From Pseudodesulfovibrio indicus (GTDB lineage: Bacteria; Desulfobacterota; Desulfovibrionia; Desulfovibrionales; Desulfovibrionaceae), in assembly GCF_001563225.1 (NCBI RefSeq), contig NZ_CP014206.1, positions 3,825,486 to 3,889,485 on the forward strand: 64,000 nucleotides of DNA. Direction: 5' to 3'. The notes below the pieces were generated by a model that saw only the letters and a list, made by a program, of their open reading frames with translations, searched no databases and was not told the origin of the DNA. Made by a program: the position numbers and the translations under genes. Positions 10,354 through 18,225 of the stretch are shown here, one piece after another (position 1 is the stretch's first letter; each line of letters starts with the position of its first letter).

Positions 10354-11006
10354 TCGAATTCACCCTCTGGGACATCGTCCGCCATCTCCTCCTGGGAGCG
10401 GCCTGGACCGTCGGGCTGTCGCTCATCGCCTTTGTCTCGGGCGGCGCGGTCGGCCTGCTGATCCTCATCGCCCGCATCTCGTCCCGCCCGGCCCTGTCCC
10501 GGCCCGCCCGGGCGTACATCGAATTCTTCCAGGACACGCCGCTCCTGATGCAGCTCTTCCTGATCTTCTTCGGCATCGGCCTGCTCGGCTTCGACATCTC
10601 GCCGCTGGCCACCGCCGCCCTGGGGCTGACCCTGTTCACCAGCGCCTACCTGGCCGAAATCTGGCGCGGCTGCGTGGAGTCCATCGCCAACGGCCAATGG
10701 GAGGCCGGGGAGAGCCTGGCCCTGGGCCGCTGGCAACAGCTGCGCTTCGTCATCCTGCCCCAGGCCGTCCGCATCGCCGTACCCCCCACCGTCGGATTCT
10801 CGGTCCAGGTGGTCAAGGGAACCGCGGTCACCTCGATCATAGGCTTCATGGAAATCACCAAGACCGGTTCCATGATCTCCAACGCGACCTTCAAGCCGCT
10901 GCTCGTCTACGGCCTGGTCGCCCTGGGATACTTCATCATCTGTTATCCGCTGTCGGCCCTGGCCAGACAGGTGGAAAGGAGGCTCCATGCCGCTTGTAGC
11001 CGCTGA
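10350..11006 (+). CDS. Amino-acid-type ABC transporter permease 2 (HisM family)
   Basis: 218 residues with the same architecture as its upstream partner: YIEFFQDTPLLMQLFLIFF followed by the EAA loop AGESLALGRWQQLRFVILPQA. The start codon is inside the previous gene's stop, and the end overlaps the ATPase gene by 20 bases, so all three are co-translated. Confidence 0.93.
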   Translation: MIEFTLWDIVRHLLLGAAWTVGLSLIAFVSGGAVGLLILIARISSRPALSRPARAYIEFFQDTPLLMQLFLIFFGIGLLGFDISPLATAALGLTLFTSAYLAEIWRGCVESIANGQWEAGESLALGRWQQLRFVILPQAVRIAVPPTVGFSVQVVKGTAVTSIIGFMEITKTGSMISNATFKPLLVYGLVALGYFIICYPLSALARQVERRLHAACSR

Positions 11007-11715
11007 GGGCATTCACAAGAGTTTCGGGGACAACGAGGTCCTCAAGGGCGTCGACCTGAAGGTCGCGGAAGGCGAAGTCGTGGCCATCATCGGCCGCAGC
11101 GGCTCCGGCAAGAGCACCCTGCTGCGCATCCTCAACGGCCTGGAGTCCTTTGACGACGGCATCCTGGTCATCGACGGCGACCGCCGGACCGGCACCGAGG
11201 CGGATCTCCGCCCCCTGCGCCTCAAGGTCGGCATGGTCTTCCAGCAGTTCAACCTGTTCCCCCACCTGACCGCCGGGGAGAACGTCATGCTCGCCCCGAA
11301 GCAGGTCAAGAAGGTGGATTCGAGTGAGGTCCGCGCCCTGGCCGAGGAAATGCTCGCCCGGGTGGGCCTCGCCGACAAGTTCAACGCCTATCCCGACCAG
11401 CTGTCCGGGGGCCAGCAGCAGCGGGTGGCCATCGCCCGCTCCCTGGCCATGCAGCCCAAGGTCCTGCTGTGCGACGAGATCACCTCGGCCCTGGACCCGG
11501 AGCTGGTGGGCGAGGTCCTGGAAGTGGTCCGCAAGCTGGCCGAGGAGGGCATGACCCTGATCATGGTCACCCACGAGATGCGCTTCGCCCGCGAGGTCGG
11601 CGACAAGCTCGTCTTCATGCACCAGGGCAAGGTCCATGAGCAGGGCGACCCCAAGGCGCTCTTCGCCGCACCGTCCACACCGGAACTGGCCTCCTTCATC
11701 CAGGCCATCGATTAA
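10987..11715 (+). CDS. Amino-acid-type ABC transporter ATP-binding protein (GlnQ/HisP family)
   Basis: The 242-residue ATPase shows Walker A GRSGSGKST, the Q-loop MVFQQFNLFPHLT, signature LSGGQQQRVAIARSLA, Walker B VLLCDEITSALDPE and the switch His in MVTHEM. The start has AAGGAGG directly upstream and lies within the permease gene. GlnQ-type proteins energise amino-acid uptake; here the downstream amidohydrolase suggests an amino-acid-like ureide. Confidence 0.94.
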   Translation: MPLVAAEGIHKSFGDNEVLKGVDLKVAEGEVVAIIGRSGSGKSTLLRILNGLESFDDGILVIDGDRRTGTEADLRPLRLKVGMVFQQFNLFPHLTAGENVMLAPKQVKKVDSSEVRALAEEMLARVGLADKFNAYPDQLSGGQQQRVAIARSLAMQPKVLLCDEITSALDPELVGEVLEVVRKLAEEGMTLIMVTHEMRFAREVGDKLVFMHQGKVHEQGDPKALFAAPSTPELASFIQAID

Positions 11716-11735
11716 CCCTCAACCGCAAGAAGATC

Positions 11736-12986
11736 ATGAACACCATCCATATCAATCCCGAGCGGCTGCAACGGTTCCTGACCGAGATCGCCGCCTACGG
11801 GGCGACCCCCGACGGGGGCGTCACCCGGCTGGCCCTGAGCGACGAGGACCGGGACGCCCGAAACCGGCTGCGGGCCTGGTTCGAGGAAGCGGGCTGCGAG
11901 ACGAAGATCGACCGCATGGGCAACATGTTCTTTGTCCGCCCCGGCAAGAACCGCGCCCTGCGCCCGGTCATGACCGGCTCGCACTGCGACTCCCAGCCCC
12001 AGGGCGGCCGCTTCGACGGCATCCTCGGCATCGTCGGCGGGCTGGAGGCGGTCTGCGCCCTGAACGACGCGGGCGCGACCCTGGAGCGCGACCTCATCGT
12101 GGTCAACTGGACCAACGAGGAGGGCAGCCGCTTCACCCCCGGCACCACCGGCTCGGGCGTGTTCGCGGGAAAGCTCGACCGAGAGGCCATGTACGCCCTG
12201 AAGGACCGCGACGGCCTTACCTTCGGCGCGGAACTCGAACGCATCGGCTACAAGGGCGACGAGGACTTCAACCCCGGCCCCCTGCACGCCAATTTCGAGT
12301 ACCACATCGAACAGGGGCCGGTGCTGGAGCGCCGGGGGATGACCATCGGCGTGCCCAAGGGCATCGTCTGCCTCCGCTGGTTCGACGTGTTTATCGAGGG
12401 CGTGCCCAACCACGCCGGGCCGACCCCCATGGACGAGCGCCAGGACGCGATCCACGCCTTCGCCCGCATGGCCTCGGAGATTTTCGCCATCGGCCTCGAC
12501 TCCGACGGCGTGGTGGCCACCGTGGGCGAGGTGCACCCCTCCCCCAACTCGCGCAACGTCATCGCGGGCAAGGTCCACTTCACCATCGACGTGCGCGGCT
12601 GGGACGAGACGGAGACCGACCGCGTCTGCGCCGAGATCGAGAGGACGGTGGCCGAAAAGGCGCGGGTCACCGGGACCACCGCCGAGCTGCGCCGCACCTG
12701 GGAAGTGGAGCGCGCGCCCTTCCATCCGCGGCTGGTGTCCCTGATCCGCGACACCGCGCGCGAACTGGGGCTGCCCGCCCTGGACATGGTCTCGGGCGCG
12801 TCCCACGACACCGTGTACATCAACCAGTCCACGCCCAGCGCCATGATCTTCGTGCCGTCCATCGGCGGCCGGAGCCACGCCGAGGTGGAAGAGACCTCCT
12901 GGACCGACTGCGCGGCCGGAGCCGACGTGCTCCTCAACTGCCTGGTCAAGACCTGCAACGACCCCGAAGGCGCGGAGTACGCCTAA
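11736..12986 (+). CDS. AllC-like M20 amidohydrolase (allantoate amidohydrolase / N-carbamoyl-amino-acid hydrolase)
   Basis: The 416-residue enzyme belongs to the M20 amidase/hydantoinase-carbamoylase group. Metal ligands are visible in MTGSHCDSQ (His), GRFDGILG (Asp), NWTNEEGSRF (Glu) and YHIEQGPVLE (His); a distal His lies in SGASHDTVYI. These enzymes hydrolyse allantoate to ureidoglycine with loss of CO2 and ammonia, or N-carbamoyl amino acids. The ureidoglycine aminohydrolase homologue two genes downstream favours allantoate. It follows the ABC ATPase by 20 bp and is part of the same operon. Confidence 0.85.
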   Translation: MNTIHINPERLQRFLTEIAAYGATPDGGVTRLALSDEDRDARNRLRAWFEEAGCETKIDRMGNMFFVRPGKNRALRPVMTGSHCDSQPQGGRFDGILGIVGGLEAVCALNDAGATLERDLIVVNWTNEEGSRFTPGTTGSGVFAGKLDREAMYALKDRDGLTFGAELERIGYKGDEDFNPGPLHANFEYHIEQGPVLERRGMTIGVPKGIVCLRWFDVFIEGVPNHAGPTPMDERQDAIHAFARMASEIFAIGLDSDGVVATVGEVHPSPNSRNVIAGKVHFTIDVRGWDETETDRVCAEIERTVAEKARVTGTTAELRRTWEVERAPFHPRLVSLIRDTARELGLPALDMVSGASHDTVYINQSTPSAMIFVPSIGGRSHAEVEETSWTDCAAGADVLLNCLVKTCNDPEGAEYA

Positions 12987-13026
12987 GCCCTCCGCGCGGA
13001 CCCATACAGCACAAAAAGGAACTACC

Positions 13027-14022
13027 ATGAGCGACATCCAATTCGAGAAGATCTACCGCGACGAGGACGTGGACCTGTCCGTCCTCGACGGCAGGACCAT
13101 CGCCATCATCGGCTACGGCAGCCAGGGCCGCGCCCAGTCCATGAACATGCGCGAGAGCGGCGTGAACATAATCGTGGGCGCGGGCGACCGCACCCGCCAC
13201 TCCAGCTGGGACAAGGCCGAGGCGGACGGCTTCGAGGTCTATTCCATCGAGGAGGCCGTGGAAAAGGCGGACATCGTCCACATCCTGCTCCAGGACCCGG
13301 CCCAGCCGTCCGTGTACTACGACTCCATCCACAAGCACCTGAAGCCGGGCCAGACCCTGAGCTTCGCCCACGGCTTCGCCATCCTCTACGGCACCATCAA
13401 GCCGCCCAAGGACGTGGACGTGGTCCTGTTCGTGCCCAACGGCCCCGGCCCGGTCACCCGCCAGAAATTCAAGGACGGCTCCGGCATCTGGGGCTGCGTC
13501 AGCGTGGACCAGGACGTCAGCGGCAACGCCATGGCCACGGCCCTGGCCATCTCCAAGGCGGTCGGCTCCACCCGCGTGGGCGTGGTCGAGATGACCTTCC
13601 AGCACGAGACCGAGGGCGACAACTACGAGGAGCAGGTGCTCTACGGCGGGACCATCCATCTCATGCGCACCATGTTCGACATCATGGTCAGGAACGGCTA
13701 CCCGCGCTCCTTCGCCTACGCCAAGGCGATCCGCTCCATCCGCTCGATCATCGACGACATCGACGCCGTGGGCATCGAGTCCTACCTGACCTCCCGGGCC
13801 AGCCGGACCTGCGAATTCGCCGTGCGCCACAGCGGCCCGCGCGTCATCAACGAGGCAGCCATGGAAGCAATCTTCCAGGAGACCGAGCGCGGCATCTTCG
13901 CCCGCAACTGGCTGCAGGAATTTTCCCTGGGAATGCCCACCCTGAACCGCATGCGCCGCACCTGGGCGGATTCGGACATGGAAAAGACCGGAAAAATCTG
14001 GCGCGACAAGTTCGGAAAATAG
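13027..14022 (+). CDS. Ketol-acid reductoisomerase-like dehydrogenase lacking isomerase metal ligands
   Basis: The 331-residue protein is clearly homologous to IlvC: the NADPH motif GYGSQGRAQSMNMRESG (29-45), AHGFAILYG (114-122) and the first metal pair in GDNYEEQ (Asp198, Glu202) are kept. The second pair, the two Glu of the usual MAYFECLHELK motif, are Lys233 and Ser237 here (FAYAKAIRSIR), and the active-site PKGPGH is PNGPGP (137-142). It therefore probably cannot perform the alkyl migration and acts as a plain NAD(P)-dependent reductase or dehydrogenase. Between AllC- and AllE-like genes, a ureidoglycolate-type dehydrogenase is a reasonable guess, not shown. Start follows AAGGA. Confidence 0.82.
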   Translation: MSDIQFEKIYRDEDVDLSVLDGRTIAIIGYGSQGRAQSMNMRESGVNIIVGAGDRTRHSSWDKAEADGFEVYSIEEAVEKADIVHILLQDPAQPSVYYDSIHKHLKPGQTLSFAHGFAILYGTIKPPKDVDVVLFVPNGPGPVTRQKFKDGSGIWGCVSVDQDVSGNAMATALAISKAVGSTRVGVVEMTFQHETEGDNYEEQVLYGGTIHLMRTMFDIMVRNGYPRSFAYAKAIRSIRSIIDDIDAVGIESYLTSRASRTCEFAVRHSGPRVINEAAMEAIFQETERGIFARNWLQEFSLGMPTLNRMRRTWADSDMEKTGKIWRDKFGK

Positions 14023-14036
14023 TACACCTCCCCTCG

Positions 14037-14075
14037 CCGGGGCGCGGCGGAACCGACCTCTCCGCCGCGCCCCGG
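14037..14075 (+). terminator. 15-bp perfect hairpin after the reductoisomerase-like gene
   Basis: The arm at 14037-14051 (CCGGGGCGCGGCGGA) pairs exactly with 14061-14075 around a nine-base loop. It lies inside the operon before the aminohydrolase gene and lacks a U-tract, so attenuation or mRNA end protection is more likely than full termination. Confidence 0.55.
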
Positions 14076-14114
14076 ACCGAATCTCAAGCAGGCCGAACAC
14101 AACAAGGAGCAACC

Positions 14115-14893
14115 ATGCCCTATCCAAAAGGGTTCCTGAAGAACCGTTCCGTCTTCGTCCCCGGCAAATACGCGGTCATCTCCGACGAGGGGCGGGTGAC
14201 CAACGTGGTCCCCGGCATCAAGGGATGCGCCATGACCATCCTGGCCTCGCCCAAGCTCGGGGCCAACTTCGTGCAGTTGATCGGGACCGTGTCCGAAAAG
14301 GGCCACACCACCATCCCATACGGCCGCGAGGAGGGCGTGGAGTCGTTCCTCTTCGTCCTGGACGGAGCCGGGACCCTCAAGGTCACCGTGGACGGCCGCG
14401 CCGAGACCCTGGCCGCCGGGGGTACGTCTACGCGCCCCCGGGCAAGGGCGTCGGCTTCGCCTCGGCGGGCGACGCGCCGGTGCGCATCCTGCTCTACAAG
14501 CAGCGGTTCGTGCCCCACCCGGACCCGGAGATGCGCAGGCCGTGGATGGTCACCGGCTCCATCCGGGCCATCGAGGAGCGGTTCTACGACAACATGGAGA
14601 ACGTCTTCGTGCGCGACCTGCTGCCCGTGGACGAGGCCTTTGACATGAACTTCCACACCCTGGCGTTCCTGCCCGGCGGCTGCCATCCCTTTGTGGAGAC
14701 CCACGTCCAGGAGCACGGTGCCTACATCTACGAGGGCCAGGGGCTGTATCTCCTCGACGAGGAATGGATTCCGGTGCAGACCGAGGACTTCCTGTGGTTC
14801 GCCCCCTACTGCAAGCAGGCCTGCTACGGCACCGGGCTGACCCGCATGGAGTACATCTACTCCAAGGACTGCCACCGCGACGAAGCGATCTGA
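14115..14893 (+). pseudogene. allE: (S)-ureidoglycine aminohydrolase (AllE-like bicupin), frameshifted
   Basis: Joined across a one-base shift, this encodes about 259 residues of the bicupin AllE/UGHY family, which converts (S)-ureidoglycine to ureidoglycolate plus ammonia. The N-terminal cupin contains KGHTTIPYGREEGVESFLFV; the C-terminal, metal-binding cupin contains CHPFVETHVQEHGAYIYEGQG with His, Glu and His ligands. The frame breaks at a run of five G at 14418-14422, where six would keep ETLAAGG-YVYAPPG in frame. As it stands translation leaves the family at residue about 103 and stops at 14648. It may be a real mutation, a variable homopolymer or a sequencing error. Confidence 0.85.
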
Positions 14894-14922
14894 TTTCGCC
14901 GGGAAAACCGGCAATACTCCCC

Positions 14923-14954
14923 TGCGCGCCGCCCGGACCTCCGGGCGGCGCGCA
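14923..14954 (+). terminator. Terminator of the ureide operon
   Basis: TGCGCGCCGCCCGG (14923-14936) pairs perfectly with 14941-14954 around ACCT, followed by CTCGTTTTCG. It closes the operon after the aminohydrolase gene. Confidence 0.7.
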
Positions 14955-15053
14955 CTCGTTTTCGAGCCTCGCGCCGACGGACTCCCCCCTTTACGGAACC
15001 GGCCATGCGTTGTAGTGGGTCCGGCAGGAAACCGTCCAAAACAGGATCGAGCC

Positions 15054-15827
15054 ATGACCATCGAACCACTGCGAATCGCCTGTGCGGCCTCGGATACGCC
15101 CACGGCCAGGGAGCGGCACGCCGTCTTGAAGGAACGCTACCCGCTGGTCCCCCCGGACGAGGCCGACGTCCTGGTGGCGCTGGGCGGCGACGGCTTCATG
15201 CTCCGCACCGTGCACGAGAACCTGGACCGGAACATCCCCATCTACGGCATGAACTGCGGCTCCATCGGGTTCCTGCTCAACCAGTTCGACCCGGACGGGT
15301 TGCCGGAAAAGCTGCGCGCGGCCCAGGTTCACCTGCTCCACCCGCTGGCCATGACCGCCACCACCGTGGACGGCGAACGCATCCCGGCCCTGGCCTTCAA
15401 CGAGGTGGCCATGCTCCGCAACTCCCAGCAGTCGGCCAACATCCGGCTGTTCATCAACGGCCGGGAGCGCCTGGACAAGTTGGTCTGCGACGGGGTCATG
15501 ATCGCCACCCCGGCGGGCAGCACGGCCTACAACCTGTCCGCCCACGGCCCGATCATCCCCATGGGCTCCAACGTCCTGGCCCTGACCCCCATCTGCCCCT
15601 TCCGGCCCCGGCGCTGGAACGGCGCGCTGCTGCCCAACACCGCCACCGTGGAGTTCGAGATCCTCGCCCCCCGCCGCCGCCCGGTGAACGTCACCGCGGA
15701 CTTTCTGGAGGTCCGCAACGCGGCCCACATCCACGTCCGCGAGGACCTGGAGCGCGAGGCCCGCATCCTGTTCGCCCCGGACCACTCCCTGGAGGAGCGC
15801 ATCTTCAACGAGCAGTTCGTCCACTGA
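15054..15827 (+). CDS. nadK: NAD kinase
   Basis: The 257-residue protein phosphorylates NAD to NADP. The NAD kinase signature LVALGGDGFMLRTVHEN, the downstream AFNEVAML and the glycine-rich IATPAGSTAYNLSAHGPIIP are all present. The chosen ATG at 15054 removes a 13-residue N-terminal tail with no family match. It is followed after 13 bp by the MFS-ApbE gene, so the two are probably co-transcribed; NADP and flavin metabolism then sit together. Confidence 0.93.
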   Translation: MTIEPLRIACAASDTPTARERHAVLKERYPLVPPDEADVLVALGGDGFMLRTVHENLDRNIPIYGMNCGSIGFLLNQFDPDGLPEKLRAAQVHLLHPLAMTATTVDGERIPALAFNEVAMLRNSQQSANIRLFINGRERLDKLVCDGVMIATPAGSTAYNLSAHGPIIPMGSNVLALTPICPFRPRRWNGALLPNTATVEFEILAPRRRPVNVTADFLEVRNAAHIHVREDLEREARILFAPDHSLEERIFNEQFVH

Positions 15828-15840
15828 CGCCGGGAACGAC

Positions 15841-18006
15841 ATGCAGCCGACCACGAGCAACCGAACCCTCGTCGCCATCCTGGGGGGCGGACTCTTCTCC
15901 GCCCTGGGCGTGGGGCTGTTCGCCTTCATCCTGCCCCTGGTCTCCCTGGACGAGCGGGTCAGCGGCGCGTGGATCGGCACCGCCTTTGCCGGGTACTATC
16001 TGGCCAAGCTCCTGGTCTCGCCCCTGTCCGGGCTGGCCGCCGACCGGTTCGGCCCCCGGCGCGTGCTCATCGCGGCCACCTGCGCGGGCTGCCTCGTCCC
16101 CCTCGCCTATTTCGCCGTTCCCTCTCTGATGACGCTCTACGCCATCCAGATCTGCCTGGGGCTGGTCTCCGGCCTGGTCCGGCCCGTGGGGCTGGCCGCC
16201 CTGGGCGGCTCCGGCTCCGGCCCGGCCCTGTCCCGGCGGTTCGCGGTCCACGCCGCCCTGTTCAGCGGCGCGACCTTTGCCGGGCCGATCCTGGGCGGGC
16301 TGCTCTACCAGGGCGGGACCATGGAGCCGGTGCTGCTGGGGTTGGTCCTCTGCCTGGGGCTGGCCCTGGCCGCCACCGGCCTGCTGCCCGCCGGGACAGC
16401 CACCACCCGCCCCCGCGAGGAGGAACCCGCCGGGAACCCGCGCCCGTCCCGCGAGAAGACCTTCGCCCTGCTCCTGGCCATCGGCGGGCGCAGCCTGGGC
16501 ATCGGGCTGCTGACCGCCTTCTATCCCATCGTCCTGGCCTCCGCCCTGGGGCGGCACGGCCCGGTGGTGGCGGCGGTCTACGCCGTTCCCGGCCTGGCCA
16601 CCTTCCTGGGGCTGGCCCTGTCGGGCCGGTTCACCCACCGCGCCCCGCACATGGACCGCATCGTCCTCGGCATGCTGCTCAGCGCGTGCGGCCTGTTCGC
16701 CCTGGGCGAGTGCACCCGGCTGTGGCAGTTCGTGACCTTCGGCACGCTCATGGGGTTCGGCTCGGCCCTGTCCATCCCGGCGTCCATGTTCCTGGCCTCC
16801 ACCCTGACCCGCAGGCAGGGGGCCATCTTCGGCGCGGCCAACCTCGCCTCGGGCCTGGGCTTCCTGTTCGGGCCGCTGCTCGGCGGGCTGATCATCGCCC
16901 GGCTCCACTCGCCCCTGCCCGCCCTCCAGGCGGCGGCCGTGCTCGGCGCGTTCTGCTGCCTGCCCATGCTGGCCGTGGTCTTTCGCGAGCAATTCCACTG
17001 GGGGCGCGGCATGGTCCGCACCGCCGTGGTCTGCCTCGGCATCCTGTTCGCGGCCCTGATGACCGCCGGCCTCTCCCCCAACCTGGGCCTGGACCGCCCG
17101 GAACGGGACCTCTACCGGTTCACGGACGTGGCCATGGGCACGGTGGTCAATCTGACCCTGGAGGCGCAGAGCCGCGAGGGCGCGTCCCTGGCCGCGCGCC
17201 GGGCGATGACCGCCATGCGCGCCCTGCAGCAGGACTTCGACCACCGCAACCCGCGCGGCTCCGTGGGGCGCATCAACCGCGCCGCCGGGCAGTCCTGGGT
17301 CAAGCCCTCGCCCCGGACCTTCTCCCTGCTCACGCGGGCGCTCGAACTGAGCAGGGCCACGAACGGGGTGTTCGACCCCACGGTGGGCGCGCTGACCACC
17401 TCGCCCTTCTACTACGCCATGGACGAATCCGTGGCCCGGGCCAAGTCCGGGCTGGTGGACTACCGGCTGGTGCTCCTGGACCGGCCCGGCGCCAGGGTCC
17501 GGCTCAAGAAGCGGGGCATGGCCCTGGACCTCGGCGGCATCGCCAAGGGGACCATCGTGGACGCCGCCGTGGAGCTGCTCCAAAAGCAGGGCATCCGGGC
17601 GGGCATCGTGGAGGCGGGCGGCGACTTCCGCTGTTTCGGCGACCGCCAGTGGCGGGTGGGCGTCCGCCACCCGCGCACCTCCGCCGTGTTCCAGACAATC
17701 CCCATCCGGGAGCGCAGCGTATGCGGCTCCGGGGACTACCAGCAGTTCGTGGACGCGGGCGACGGCGCGGACGGGCAGCGCCACCACCACATCATCGATC
17801 CGTCGACCCTGGACTCGGCCCACGAGTCCATCGGCGTCACGGTCATCGCGGACACGGCGGAGCTGGCCGACGGGCTGGCCACCACCCTGTTCATCATGGG
17901 CCCGGCCAGGGGGACCGAATTCCTGAAACGCTACTCCCCGGACAGCGCGGCCATCTGGTTCCTGCCCGACCGCACCGTGGCCTACACCGACAATTTCCCG
18001 CACTGA
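15841..18006 (+). CDS. MFS transporter fused to ApbE FAD:protein FMN transferase
   Basis: The 721-residue protein has two parts. Residues 1-385 form a twelve-helix major facilitator with the MFS loop GLAADRFGPRR (64-74). A thirteenth hydrophobic segment at 391-412 is followed by an ApbE domain (about 425-721) with DLGGIAKG (563-570), VEAGGDFRCFG (590-600), HHIIDPST (649-656) and ADGLATTLF (677-684). ApbE links FMN from FAD to threonines of NqrC/RnfG-type proteins outside the cytoplasmic membrane. Thirteen helices would put the ApbE domain in the periplasm if the N-terminus is inside. The MFS part may export FAD to it. I do not know this fusion from characterised proteins. Confidence 0.9.
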   Translation: MQPTTSNRTLVAILGGGLFSALGVGLFAFILPLVSLDERVSGAWIGTAFAGYYLAKLLVSPLSGLAADRFGPRRVLIAATCAGCLVPLAYFAVPSLMTLYAIQICLGLVSGLVRPVGLAALGGSGSGPALSRRFAVHAALFSGATFAGPILGGLLYQGGTMEPVLLGLVLCLGLALAATGLLPAGTATTRPREEEPAGNPRPSREKTFALLLAIGGRSLGIGLLTAFYPIVLASALGRHGPVVAAVYAVPGLATFLGLALSGRFTHRAPHMDRIVLGMLLSACGLFALGECTRLWQFVTFGTLMGFGSALSIPASMFLASTLTRRQGAIFGAANLASGLGFLFGPLLGGLIIARLHSPLPALQAAAVLGAFCCLPMLAVVFREQFHWGRGMVRTAVVCLGILFAALMTAGLSPNLGLDRPERDLYRFTDVAMGTVVNLTLEAQSREGASLAARRAMTAMRALQQDFDHRNPRGSVGRINRAAGQSWVKPSPRTFSLLTRALELSRATNGVFDPTVGALTTSPFYYAMDESVARAKSGLVDYRLVLLDRPGARVRLKKRGMALDLGGIAKGTIVDAAVELLQKQGIRAGIVEAGGDFRCFGDRQWRVGVRHPRTSAVFQTIPIRERSVCGSGDYQQFVDAGDGADGQRHHHIIDPSTLDSAHESIGVTVIADTAELADGLATTLFIMGPARGTEFLKRYSPDSAAIWFLPDRTVAYTDNFPH

Positions 18007-18225
18007 GCCGCTTTCGCCCCCGGTTCGGTATCCTATTTGCTACACCAACCCCATGATCCCAGAGATGATTTGGAATAACTGCCATTATTTCGGACTATTG
18101 GCCGATTCACGCCGAGCGGACGCCCATTTTGCCCCTTGCGTAATAGGCGGATTTCCGCCTATCGATGGGAAAACGGCCCCCGGAGGACGGACCACATCTC
18201 CCGGAACCAGGGAGAAGGCGCGGAC
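18007..18225. other. Intergenic leader of dctB-like gene with palindrome
   Basis: A 9-bp perfect inverted repeat, ATAGGCGGA (18143-18151) and TCCGCCTAT (18154-18162), separated by TT, lies about 65 bp before the kinase start. It may be an operator for autoregulation or an attenuator. No clear sigma-70 or sigma-54 promoter was found. Confidence 0.45.

Noticed and set aside
13027-14022. Calling this gene ilvC for branched-chain amino-acid synthesis
   Set aside because: Key metal-binding Glu residues and the active-site Lys are replaced, and no ilvB/ilvN/ilvD or leu genes are nearby.
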